Source: GCA-2686295 sp964402995 (GTDB taxonomy: Archaea > Nanobdellota > Nanobdellia > Woesearchaeales > GCA-2686295). From it: 64,000 nucleotides of DNA. Within the stretch, counting starts at the first letter, position 1. Each line of letters opens with the position of its first letter. The position numbers and the translations under genes were made by a program. This document shows, in pieces, positions 52,422 to 60,443 of the stretch. The DNA is taken from positions 1 through 64,000 of the forward strand of contig CAYOEA010000005.1 of assembly GCA_964402995.1 (NCBI GenBank). Direction: 5' to 3'. The notes under the pieces were generated by a model. The model was not told the origin of the DNA and did no database searches. It worked only from the letters and a program-made list of their open reading frames with translations.

Positions 52422-53486
52422 TTACTTCTTATTTTTAGCTAATATTTTTTTATTAAGACTTTTTATAATAGTTAGTAATTTATTTTTATCAATATCACTT
52501 CTAATTCCTGTCTTAGAGAAATGAGTTCTAGAAACTTTGAATCCACTTTGTTTAATTTGATCCATAATCATTTCGAAAGGTGGGACTGTAATCTTACTTT
52601 TTTTACAGACTGTATGGATATCATAAAAACCTACAACGTTAATTTTCGATTCATTGCTGATAATGTCCAGGAATTTTTTAATGTCTTCTGGTGCTTTTTT
52701 AGCCATCTTAGATGCAAGTGCAGTATTCCAAAGTTTTCCAACCCAAACAGGACCAACACCATTGAATTTTTTATGTTGTTTTAGTATTTTATCAACTTTA
52801 GTTTTACCTTTACTAGCACGAAAGACAACTCTCATGTAATGATCTTTTGAATATGAATAAATAGGTGTTAACGCTTTATCAAACTGTGCTCCGACAAGTT
52901 GAATTTTTCTAATAAGAATTCTTAAACCTGTTTCATGTTTGAGTTCATCATTTTTTGGAACTGCCCAATATTTTCTAACACACGCACTATGATAAGTTCC
53001 TGAAAGAGCAGATGTGTCTGTTGCTGTGATTGCAAATATTCCATTTCTAGAAATTCTTTTTGCAGCTGAATCAAGGAATGGATTTGGAGTTCCAAAAGGA
53101 TCTAAATCAATGTAATCAAAACCATTATTTTGAAGAATGAATAAATTTGCATCTTCTGATGAAATAACAATTTCTTTATCTTCGATTTCGTTGAGTTTTA
53201 TATGCTCTCTTGTTAAATCAAAGAAGTCATCTTTGTAATCATTTAGAAAAAGAGTTTTTATTTTGTTTTTTGGAAGTTCTTTTAGCATTCTATATCCTCT
53301 AATTCCAGAGCCTGCTAATGGAAGTGCTACTTGAAGATCTTTTAGGGGAATGCATTTTAGTAAAAGAATACTTGTATCTCTATTAAATTTCATAACTGGA
53401 TTGTAAAAGACTGGAAGCTTTTTAGAAATTTTAGACTCAGTTGAAACTTTAATTTTTGCAAGACCTTCTATTATTGTTTTATTCAT
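52422..53486 (-). CDS. trm1: tRNA (guanine26-N2)-dimethyltransferase Trm1
   Basis: 354 residues. FYNPVMKFNRDTSILLL and LPLAGSGIRGYRMLKELPKN form the SAM site; FDYIDLDPFGTPNPFLDSAA holds the D-P-F-G catalytic motif and FAITATDTSALSGTYHSACV the family signature. It dimethylates G26 in many tRNAs. The N-terminus shows I-V-E/EGLAKIKV, typical of the group. It is slightly shorter than usual (about 380), with a compact C-terminal domain. It lies nine bases after a membrane-protein gene and probably shares its transcript. Confidence 0.95.
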   Translation of the reverse strand: MNKTIIEGLAKIKVSTESKISKKLPVFYNPVMKFNRDTSILLLKCIPLKDLQVALPLAGSGIRGYRMLKELPKNKIKTLFLNDYKDDFFDLTREHIKLNEIEDKEIVISSEDANLFILQNNGFDYIDLDPFGTPNPFLDSAAKRISRNGIFAITATDTSALSGTYHSACVRKYWAVPKNDELKHETGLRILIRKIQLVGAQFDKALTPIYSYSKDHYMRVVFRASKGKTKVDKILKQHKKFNGVGPVWVGKLWNTALASKMAKKAPEDIKKFLDIISNESKINVVGFYDIHTVCKKSKITVPPFEMIMDQIKQSGFKVSRTHFSKTGIRSDIDKNKLLTIIKSLNKKILAKNKK

Positions 53487-53495
53487 AAGTTTACC

Positions 53496-53987
53496 TTATT
53501 TTTGTTTGTAGAATACGGCTGTTGCAATTAATAGGATTATAAATGAAGTTCCATAAAGATTAAAGTTTGTGATTGGGTTTTTGAATACGCCACTAATTAC
53601 AGCTATTATGATTGAATGAAGTCCCCAACTAATGAGTGCTGGATAACCATACTCTTCAACTGGAGATGAAAATATTTTCTTTTTGAAAATTGTTCTGAAA
53701 ATAAAGATTCCTGGAATTAAGAACATATAGATAAAACCATAGAATTTACTAAGAGTAGTTGTAAAATTAACATTTAATGCAAGTAAGATTACTGCTAAGA
53801 CTAAACCTGAAATGACATAATATCCTAAGAATTTAAGTTCTTGTTTTGAAATAATATGTTTTCTGATTTGTGGTTTGACTTTAGTTTTAATATTAGTCTT
53901 TGTGTTTGTTTTTATGATAGTTTTTGTTTTAGTAGTTTTAGGACTAGGTTTAATTTTAGCTTTTGAAGTTTTCTTAGTCGCCATCAT
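53496..53987 (-). CDS. Four-span membrane protein with lysine/threonine-rich N-terminus
   Basis: 163 residues. The first 45 residues are a K/T/I repeat tail (KTKTIIKTNTKTNIKTKVKP), then four hydrophobic spans: FLGYYVISGLVLAVILLAL, FYGFIYMFLIPGIFIF, YPALISWGLHSIIIAVIS and LYGTSFIILLIATAVFY. No family is recognised. The basic tail could contact RNA or lipid head groups. It stands first in an apparent operon with trm1. Confidence 0.7.
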   Translation of the reverse strand: MMATKKTSKAKIKPSPKTTKTKTIIKTNTKTNIKTKVKPQIRKHIISKQELKFLGYYVISGLVLAVILLALNVNFTTTLSKFYGFIYMFLIPGIFIFRTIFKKKIFSSPVEEYGYPALISWGLHSIIIAVISGVFKNPITNFNLYGTSFIILLIATAVFYKQK

Positions 53988-54038
53988 AAATAAAATATGT
54001 AGTGTTATATAAAAATATTATGTAAAAAATGTTGAAAT

Positions 54039-54866
54039 TTAAGAATTCATGAATTTGTCGATATCTTGATGATCATAACCTTCGCTTATTAATTTACTTC
54101 TAATTTGGAAATCATCAAAACCATTTGTTCTACAACTTTGAACATATTTTTGCATGTTGCTTAAGTGAATTGGGTGTATTTTAGTGTTTTGATAATTTGG
54201 ATCAGTATTAGGTTTTTGACTATGATTTTGTTTTTTATTATTTTTGCTAATAAGAACATTGTATTTGCTAATATCAAGTCCTATATTTGAAAGTGTGTGA
54301 TATTTTTTATCAATATAAAAGAGTCCGAAAGTTATTGCGATTAATAATAAAACAATAGTTAGTAATAAAGTTCCAATACTTGATCCGCTTGAAGGTTGTT
54401 CTATTATAGGGTCTGTAATGCTTGAACTTAAATTTTTATCTTGGTTGATGTTTTGATCAGTATTATTTAAGTTTTCGTTATTGCTTTGATTAGTATCTAA
54501 TGGATCTGTAGTTTGATTATTATTTGGATCTGTGATGTTGTTTGGATTAGTATTTTGATTATCATTGTTAGTTGTATTTGTTGAATTATTATTGTTATTA
54601 TTTGGATTTGTGCTGTTAGTAGAATTAGTTGAATTAGTATAAGCATTATTATCATCAAGGTTATCGTAATCGTTATTATTTTCGTTGCTATTATTATTAT
54701 CGTTAGAATTATTATCCTCTCCTGTTTGATTTATATCGTCCGTGTTATTATATGTGGAACTAAAATTAAAATCAAAGTCTGGAGGCGGTGGAGGTGGCGC
54801 TTGAGCTGATACAGAAACAACTATTAAAAAACTCAACAGTAAGAATATCCCTATAAAAACCCTCAT
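54039..54866 (-). CDS. Exported Asn-rich protein with one span and a cytoplasmic helical tail
   Basis: 275 residues. Signal peptide RVFIGIFLLLSFLIVVSVSA, a proline run (APPPPPPD), then about 115 residues almost made of N, T, S and D with dense N-x-T/S sites, a membrane span (IGTLLLTIVLLLIAITFGLF) near 165-185, and a tail with a terminal helical module: MQKYVQSCRTNGFDDFQIRS and LISEGYDHQDIDKFM. The same module pattern ends the giant protein at 38312-48343. It is probably a surface stalk protein. Confidence 0.75.
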   Translation of the reverse strand: MRVFIGIFLLLSFLIVVSVSAQAPPPPPPDFDFNFSSTYNNTDDINQTGEDNNSNDNNNSNENNNDYDNLDDNNAYTNSTNSTNSTNPNNNNNNSTNTTNNDNQNTNPNNITDPNNNQTTDPLDTNQSNNENLNNTDQNINQDKNLSSSITDPIIEQPSSGSSIGTLLLTIVLLLIAITFGLFYIDKKYHTLSNIGLDISKYNVLISKNNKKQNHSQKPNTDPNYQNTKIHPIHLSNMQKYVQSCRTNGFDDFQIRSKLISEGYDHQDIDKFMNS

Positions 54867-55003
54867 TTTACTTATATAAAATAGCTATCTTCTTATATAA
54901 ACTTTGTGCTCACTTTTATATCGGTGAATTCTAAAAATTAGTTTGAGATAAAGTGATAAATAAGTGATAAGTGGGTATTTTTATAAAGAGATGGTGATTA
55001 ACT

Positions 55004-56773
55004 GTGAAAATGGCAACAAGAAGTCCGATTGTATCTGTTTTAGGTCATGTAGACCATGGAAAATCTTCAATACTTGATAGTATAAGGGGATCAAACATAG
55101 TTGCAGGAGAAGCTGGAGCAATCACACAAGCAATTGGAGCCTCAATAATTCCTTTGCATGTTGTTCAGAAAAAATGTGGAAAACTTCTTGATACACTTAA
55201 TCTTAAATTTACTATTCCTGGACTGCTTTTTGTGGATACACCAGGTCACGCAGCGTTTACAACTCTTAGAAAACGTGGCGGAAGTTTAGCTGATATTGCA
55301 GTTCTTGTAGTTAATATAAATGAAGGTTTTAAACCTCAAACACTTGAAGCGGTTGAAATATTGAAGGCGTCAAAAACACCTTTCATAATTGCTGCAAATA
55401 AAGTTGATTTAGTATCAGGTTATAAAAAACAAAATGATTCTTTACTTGCAGATATAAACGCACAAGGGCCAAGTGTTCAAGCAGATATTGAAAAGAAACT
55501 TTATGAAATTGTAGGTCAACTACATAGTAAATTTGAAATTGTTTCAGATAGATTTGATAGAATTGGAGATTTCACAAAACAAGTAGGAATAATTCCTTGT
55601 TCAGCAAAAAAAAATATTGGGATTCCTGAATTATTAATGATGATCACAGGACTTGCACAAAGATTCTTAGAACAAACATTGGCAGTTGATGTTGATGGTC
55701 CTGCAAAAGGAACTATCTTAGAAGTAAAAGAAGAAAAGGGCCTAGGAAAAACAATTGATGTAATTGTTTATGAAGGAATAATTAGAACTAATGATACAAT
55801 AGTTATTGGAAGTATGGGTGAGGCAACTGTTACTAAAGTTCGAGCTCTATTACAACCAGATCCACTTTCAGAAATGATGGATAAGAAAAGTAAATTTAGA
55901 TCAGTAAAAGAAGCCGCAGCTGCAATTGGAGTAAAAATTTCTGCAAAAGAACTTGATAATGTAGTTGCAGGAATGCCGGTTCGTGTTGCAAGAAATAAAG
56001 AAGAAATTGAAAAAATAAAAGAAGTATTCAAATCAGAAATTGATGAAGTAACAATTGAAACTGATGTTGATGGAATTATAATTAAAGCTGATACTATTGG
56101 AAGCCTTGAAGCTATGATTAATATCTTACGAGAAAAAGGAGTTCCAATAAGAAAAGCAAGAATAGGAAATATTACTAAAAAAGATTATTTAGACGCAGAA
56201 ACAAATTATGAAAAAGATCCATTACTTGCTGTGATTTTAGGATTTAATGTTTTGGATGAAGCAAAAACAAATACTAAATGTGTAAAAGTAATTCTTAGTC
56301 AGATTATTTACAAATTAATTGATGATTTTGAAGAATGGCAAACAGAAGCTAAAAAAGAAGAAGAGAAAAAGAAATTAGAAAATCTTGTTAGACCATTTAA
56401 AGCTGAAGTATTAGCTAATTGTATATTTAGACAATCAAATCCTTGTATAGTTGGAATGGAAGTTATGTCTGGAACAATGAAAGTTACTGTTCCTATAATG
56501 AAAACAGGAGGACATTTAACTGAAATTAAATCCATGCAAGCAGATAAAGCAAATGTGCAGTCTGTTGAGAAAGGAAAACAGGCAGCAGTATCCTTGCCAA
56601 ATATAACTGCAGGAAGACAAATTAATGAGGGAGATATTATTTATTCTGATATACCTGAGTCTCATTTTAAGAAGCTGAAGAAATTGGCAAAATTCTTAGA
56701 ACCTGAAGAAGTTGAAATCTTAAAAGAGATTGCTGAGATTAAACGAAAAACAAATAATGTTTGGGGTATCTGA
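55004..56773 (+). CDS. infB: Translation initiation factor aIF5B
   Basis: 589 residues, GTG start placed five bases after GGTGAT. The GTPase domain has VSVLGHVDHGKSSILDSIRG, the switch-I region AGAITQAIGASIIP, FVDTPGHAAFTTLRKRGGSL and FIIAANKVDL; then the beta-barrel domain II, the domain III segment IIIKADTIGSLEAMINILRE, and domain IV ending near the C-terminus. The short form without the long eukaryotic N-terminal extension is typical of archaea. It joins ribosomal subunits at initiation. No intein is present. Confidence 0.97.
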   Translation: MKMATRSPIVSVLGHVDHGKSSILDSIRGSNIVAGEAGAITQAIGASIIPLHVVQKKCGKLLDTLNLKFTIPGLLFVDTPGHAAFTTLRKRGGSLADIAVLVVNINEGFKPQTLEAVEILKASKTPFIIAANKVDLVSGYKKQNDSLLADINAQGPSVQADIEKKLYEIVGQLHSKFEIVSDRFDRIGDFTKQVGIIPCSAKKNIGIPELLMMITGLAQRFLEQTLAVDVDGPAKGTILEVKEEKGLGKTIDVIVYEGIIRTNDTIVIGSMGEATVTKVRALLQPDPLSEMMDKKSKFRSVKEAAAAIGVKISAKELDNVVAGMPVRVARNKEEIEKIKEVFKSEIDEVTIETDVDGIIIKADTIGSLEAMINILREKGVPIRKARIGNITKKDYLDAETNYEKDPLLAVILGFNVLDEAKTNTKCVKVILSQIIYKLIDDFEEWQTEAKKEEEKKKLENLVRPFKAEVLANCIFRQSNPCIVGMEVMSGTMKVTVPIMKTGGHLTEIKSMQADKANVQSVEKGKQAAVSLPNITAGRQINEGDIIYSDIPESHFKKLKKLAKFLEPEEVEILKEIAEIKRKTNNVWGI

Positions 56774-56777
56774 GAAG

Positions 56778-57236
56778 ATGCAAAATTTGACTATACTTAA
56801 TTCTAAACAAACAAAATTAATTAGAAAAGCATTAGAAGAGCAATTTGGAATTGAAGAAAAACTAAATTATGTTTTTATGCTTAGTACAAAAAAAAAAGTT
56901 TATGTGATTAATAGAGATGTTGATAAAATAGATTTAACACAACTTAGAATTGATGTTCTTGGTTTGTATTTTGGAACTATGATGAATGATGGAATTCGAT
57001 TAAGCATTGAAGGAAGTCAAATTGTTGGGCCTATTGCAAAGAAAGGAGTGTTTGAGTTAAATTATGAACAATTTGAATTATGGCTTACAGGAGAAGATTT
57101 TTCTGTAGAGAGTGATTTAACTGGTTTAGTTATAATTAAACATGAAAATGATTATATTGGTTGTGGAATTATAAAAGAAGGAACACTGCTTAATCATGTT
57201 TCAAAATCAAGAAGATTAATTGTTATTAATAATTAG
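56778..57236 (+). CDS. PUA-domain RNA-binding protein (Nip7/Nop2-tail-like)
   Basis: 152 residues from the ATG at 56778. LNSKQTKLIRKALEEQFGIE forms the N-terminal part; IDLTQLRIDVLGLYFGTMMN and GIRLSIEGSQIVGP match the PUA-type domain found at the end of Nop2-like methyltransferases and in Nip7-like proteins; the end is DYIGCGIIKEGTLLNHVSKS. It probably binds rRNA or tRNA. The gene begins four bases after the infB stop and is likely co-transcribed; longer in-frame starts lie inside infB and are not favoured. Confidence 0.82.
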   Translation: MQNLTILNSKQTKLIRKALEEQFGIEEKLNYVFMLSTKKKVYVINRDVDKIDLTQLRIDVLGLYFGTMMNDGIRLSIEGSQIVGPIAKKGVFELNYEQFELWLTGEDFSVESDLTGLVIIKHENDYIGCGIIKEGTLLNHVSKSRRLIVINN

Positions 57237-57267
57237 CATTTAGTAAGAGTTATTTTATAGTTTCTGT

Positions 57268-58395
57268 TTAATGATAACCTTTTCTTAAAACACTATTAAG
57301 CATGGTTTCACACATACCACGATAAATTTTCCATTTTTTTTCAGGATTTGCAAGTTTATCTTTTACTTTGTCTGTTAAACTTTTTGGTATTGTTGAAAAG
57401 AATTCTGAATCGTCTTTTTCTTGTCTGGATTTATAAGTTAAAGGATCATCTTTATTTTTACTTTTATCGCCTAATTCTTTATCTAACATACCATTTCTAT
57501 CTAAAAACTGTATTTCAAATGGATCATGAACAGCATGTCCTAAATCTTGGGATGATATTCCTCTTTGAATTGGATTATATTTAATTTTAAAATTGATTGA
57601 ATCCATTGTGCTATTTTCTTTTAAAAATCTATTATTGACTTTTTCACCATTAGCATCAGGGATTATTTCATAGATTGAACTAACTAAAAGATATTGTAAT
57701 AATGCGTTAATAGGATTCTCATTCCAATGTTTTTTTGAATTATCATAGGGTTTACTAAACATGAAACTAAAGCCCATAAAATCCCTATTTATTCCATGAG
57801 CAATATTAAAATAATTCATTTCATTATATCTATTAACTACTTCGCCTGCTTCTCTTGCAATTTCACTTGCTTTTACAAATCCTTGATAATTTCTTTTAGG
57901 AATTTTATATGATTCACTTCCTGCTAATTTTCTTATTTTTTTAAATACTAATATTGGATCTCTATTGCCTTTGTTTGCAGGAACCATTCCAAGTACGTCA
58001 AATTTGTATGAATCCCATTGATAAATTATGTGTGAATGTTTTTTGCTATGAGTTAGAATTTCTTTAATTTTTTTTGTTCTAGGGTCAAACTTTCCTATAA
58101 ATTTTTTATTGATTAAAAATTGTAGTTTTTCAGTGTGATTATTTAGTTGTGTTTTTCTAAAAGGTTCCTTTTCATTTATTATATCAAAGAATTCTTTAGA
58201 AATCTTTTTTAAGAATGCATTGGCGTCTAATTCTAATTGTTTATTTTTTTGATATATTATTCTAGATAATTCTTCAGTTTCGGATTCGGATATTCCTGCT
58301 TTAACTATTTTTGGATGAGCTAAATGTGCAAGAATAACTCCTCTTTCCATATATGGCGATTCGCCAATAATTTGATCTATTGTTTTTACTATCAT
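57268..58395 (-). CDS. Uncharacterised protein with faint RelA/SpoT synthetase-like motifs
   Basis: 375 residues, soluble. A region near 272-322 follows the order of landmarks in (p)ppGpp synthetases: NPIQRGISSQ (compare N-P-K-x-N-G-Y-x-S-L-H), then DPFEIQFLDR with E294 and Q296 (compare V-E-I-Q-I-R-T), then M303, E307, G309 and Y321-K322 (compare M-H-x-x-A-E-x-G ... W-x-Y-K). The guanine-stacking tyrosine and the following histidine are not kept. The catalytic aspartate region is not clear. The gene starts within the stop of the HD-domain gene by an ATGA overlap, so the pair is translationally coupled in the same HD-then-synthetase order as in a standard Rel protein. The domain assignment is tentative. 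Confidence 0.45.
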   Translation of the reverse strand: MIVKTIDQIIGESPYMERGVILAHLAHPKIVKAGISESETEELSRIIYQKNKQLELDANAFLKKISKEFFDIINEKEPFRKTQLNNHTEKLQFLINKKFIGKFDPRTKKIKEILTHSKKHSHIIYQWDSYKFDVLGMVPANKGNRDPILVFKKIRKLAGSESYKIPKRNYQGFVKASEIAREAGEVVNRYNEMNYFNIAHGINRDFMGFSFMFSKPYDNSKKHWNENPINALLQYLLVSSIYEIIPDANGEKVNNRFLKENSTMDSINFKIKYNPIQRGISSQDLGHAVHDPFEIQFLDRNGMLDKELGDKSKNKDDPLTYKSRQEKDDSEFFSTIPKSLTDKVKDKLANPEKKWKIYRGMCETMLNSVLRKGYH

Positions 58396-59924
58396 TGTTT
58401 AACTTTTGAATAAATCATTTCTCTAAAATTTTTAGGTTCGTAATTAATTCTTACTTGTCTTGTTCGGTTTCTTCTGTAGAACTTATTATTTCTTTTATTT
58501 TCAAAACTTTTTAAATCTAGTGGATTGAAGTTTTCAGGATATTCAACACCTTTAAGATTTTGTTGTAATGATGATTCATAAACTAAAAGTCTTGCATAAA
58601 TTTCTTCAGAAGAAAGATTTCTTTCTGGCGACTTAATAAATCTGGTAAGCATGTCTGTAGCCATCATTTCATCAACCATTCTTTCAATTGTTCCTGCAAA
58701 TCTATTGTGATTATTTATAGGATATATTCTTCTTTCTTGGTTATTTGTCATATCAATTGTGTCTAACCCTTGACCCATATAATTAAGCCAACCTTGTTCT
58801 AGTTGTCTGCATTTTTCAACTGATAAATTTGGATCATGAACTGACAGATAAGTTCTAAGCCTTACAACATTTTTGTACGTTTCTATAAGCATTCCTTTAT
58901 GTGCAGGTTTTAATACTTCACTATAAAATCTACTGTCTGTATTTGAATGGCCACTACTTAAAAGAACTTGTTTACCCATATAAATATGAATGAATGCTTT
59001 TTCAATAATTTTGAGTTTCCAATCATTACTCTTAATTGTTAAATGATTAAACATTTCAAATTGATTCTCAAATTCTTTTCTTAGTCTTCTTGCAACAGTT
59101 GTATCGCTTGCATTTCTTAAGAATTTTTTTTTATCTAATAAGTGTGCTATTGATAAATCTGTTTTTATTAATTTTTTACTCATCCAAAGAGTTTGTCCGT
59201 TTTTCTTAACATCTTTAAATTTTATTGCTTCAGAATGAGTTGTTCCAAAATCATAACCTCTAGTAATATAGGTTGCATAATCTTCATTCATTGAACTGTG
59301 CCTTGTTAGATTGTGATGATCATTATTAATTCCATCCAGGAAGAGTAAATTTGATTCTGTTCGATTATAATTTGACGCGATTAAATTGTGATTTTTTCTA
59401 AATTGGTCCATTAATGCGTTTCTTTCAAAACAAACTGTTCTTAATATATGGTTTTTTTTTTCTTCAATAGAATTTTTTAACTTTTCAATTTTTTTTAAAC
59501 TTCCTGAGCTTTTAATTCTTCTTTTTTGTAGTTTATATAATTCATTTATTTCTATTTCAATTTCTCCACTTAATACTTTAGTTTGCTCTTTAACTATTAC
59601 ATTTACTAAATCTTCATCTGTATCGTGACTAACACCTCCTATAACTTGTCTTGGCATAAATGGTAGCTGGAAATTATCTTTAGTTAATTCTGATAAACCA
59701 ACTCCTAAATAGTGGGATGCATTATCTTCGCCAGAATGCCTAGTTTTTCCTTCAGAAAAATCTAATGCTCTTGTCAGTTCATAGAACAAGTGATCTTTGT
59801 GAAAATTACTTAAAATGTTAGTTAATCTACCTAATAAATGGGCTTTATGCTCGGGAAGTATATTTTTAATTCTAGTTAGATGATTAGATGAGAGTCTATT
59901 CTCTAGAGTATGGAATGTGTTCAT
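58392..59924 (-). CDS. HD-domain protein with SpoT/Mesh1-type hydrolase signature
   Basis: 510 residues. GKTRHSGEDNASHYLGVGL (R62, SGE 64-66, H71) and GVSHDTDEDL (H100, D101, E104, D105) reproduce the R-x-S-G-E-x4-H and H-D-x-x-E-D motifs of the Rel/SpoT hydrolase domain, and SEAIKFKDVKKNG (D238) lines up with its later K-L-A-D-R-L-H-N motif. A long insertion (about 110-200) separates the motifs. The last 240 residues are helical, basic and unrecognised. All metal-binding positions expected for (p)ppGpp hydrolysis are present. Whether this archaeon makes the alarmone is unknown. First gene of the coupled pair. Confidence 0.55.
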   Translation of the reverse strand: MNTFHTLENRLSSNHLTRIKNILPEHKAHLLGRLTNILSNFHKDHLFYELTRALDFSEGKTRHSGEDNASHYLGVGLSELTKDNFQLPFMPRQVIGGVSHDTDEDLVNVIVKEQTKVLSGEIEIEINELYKLQKRRIKSSGSLKKIEKLKNSIEEKKNHILRTVCFERNALMDQFRKNHNLIASNYNRTESNLLFLDGINNDHHNLTRHSSMNEDYATYITRGYDFGTTHSEAIKFKDVKKNGQTLWMSKKLIKTDLSIAHLLDKKKFLRNASDTTVARRLRKEFENQFEMFNHLTIKSNDWKLKIIEKAFIHIYMGKQVLLSSGHSNTDSRFYSEVLKPAHKGMLIETYKNVVRLRTYLSVHDPNLSVEKCRQLEQGWLNYMGQGLDTIDMTNNQERRIYPINNHNRFAGTIERMVDEMMATDMLTRFIKSPERNLSSEEIYARLLVYESSLQQNLKGVEYPENFNPLDLKSFENKRNNKFYRRNRTRQVRINYEPKNFREMIYSKVKQ

Positions 59925-60005
59925 CTTATATGGTTATATGATAAGAAAGTAAAAATAATTTAAAAAGGTATTGTTATTTACTACTGTTAGGTGGTTATTT
60001 AGTAG

Positions 60006-60257
60006 TTATAATATGTCTTCTATAGGTCTTTTAGTCTTAGAAGCTGGTTTTGCGCTAGTAGCTGGAGTTTGTTCTGCTTGAGCTTGTAAGTCGATGCCTG
60101 CTTCTTTAAGAGCCTGAATGTGCATTTGCATTAATTGTTCAACAATTTGCAATATTCTAGTAAGTTCTTCTCGCTCTTTAACTAAAGTGCTTAAAGCTCC
60201 TTTATGGAAGCCAATTTGTTCTTCTTTTGATTCTGATTGTGGATTTTTATTTGCCAT
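60006..60257 (-). CDS. Small coiled-coil protein
   Basis: 83 residues: a polar start, a continuous helix at about 14-55 with heptads (STLVKEREELTRILQIVEQL), then an A/T/P/Q/K-rich flexible tail ending RPIEDIL. I recognise no family. GAGGT lies before the ATG (minus strand), giving a good ribosome site. It is divergent from herA; the 186 bases between hold both promoters and nothing else that I can read. Confidence 0.6.
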   Translation of the reverse strand: MANKNPQSESKEEQIGFHKGALSTLVKEREELTRILQIVEQLMQMHIQALKEAGIDLQAQAEQTPATSAKPASKTKRPIEDIL

Positions 60258-60443
60258 AGTAATTACCTCTTAATTTTTAGAAGTTTAATCTTTCTTATAA
60301 ATATTCTCTTCTTTATTCTATTTTGATTTAGTTTATTTATTCTTCTTTACAGCAAAATTGTTTGATTTTGAATAAATTTAAATGTTTTTGTTATTCTCAT
60401 CTACAACAATATTAATAAATGGGACTCTGCTTTCCATAAATAC

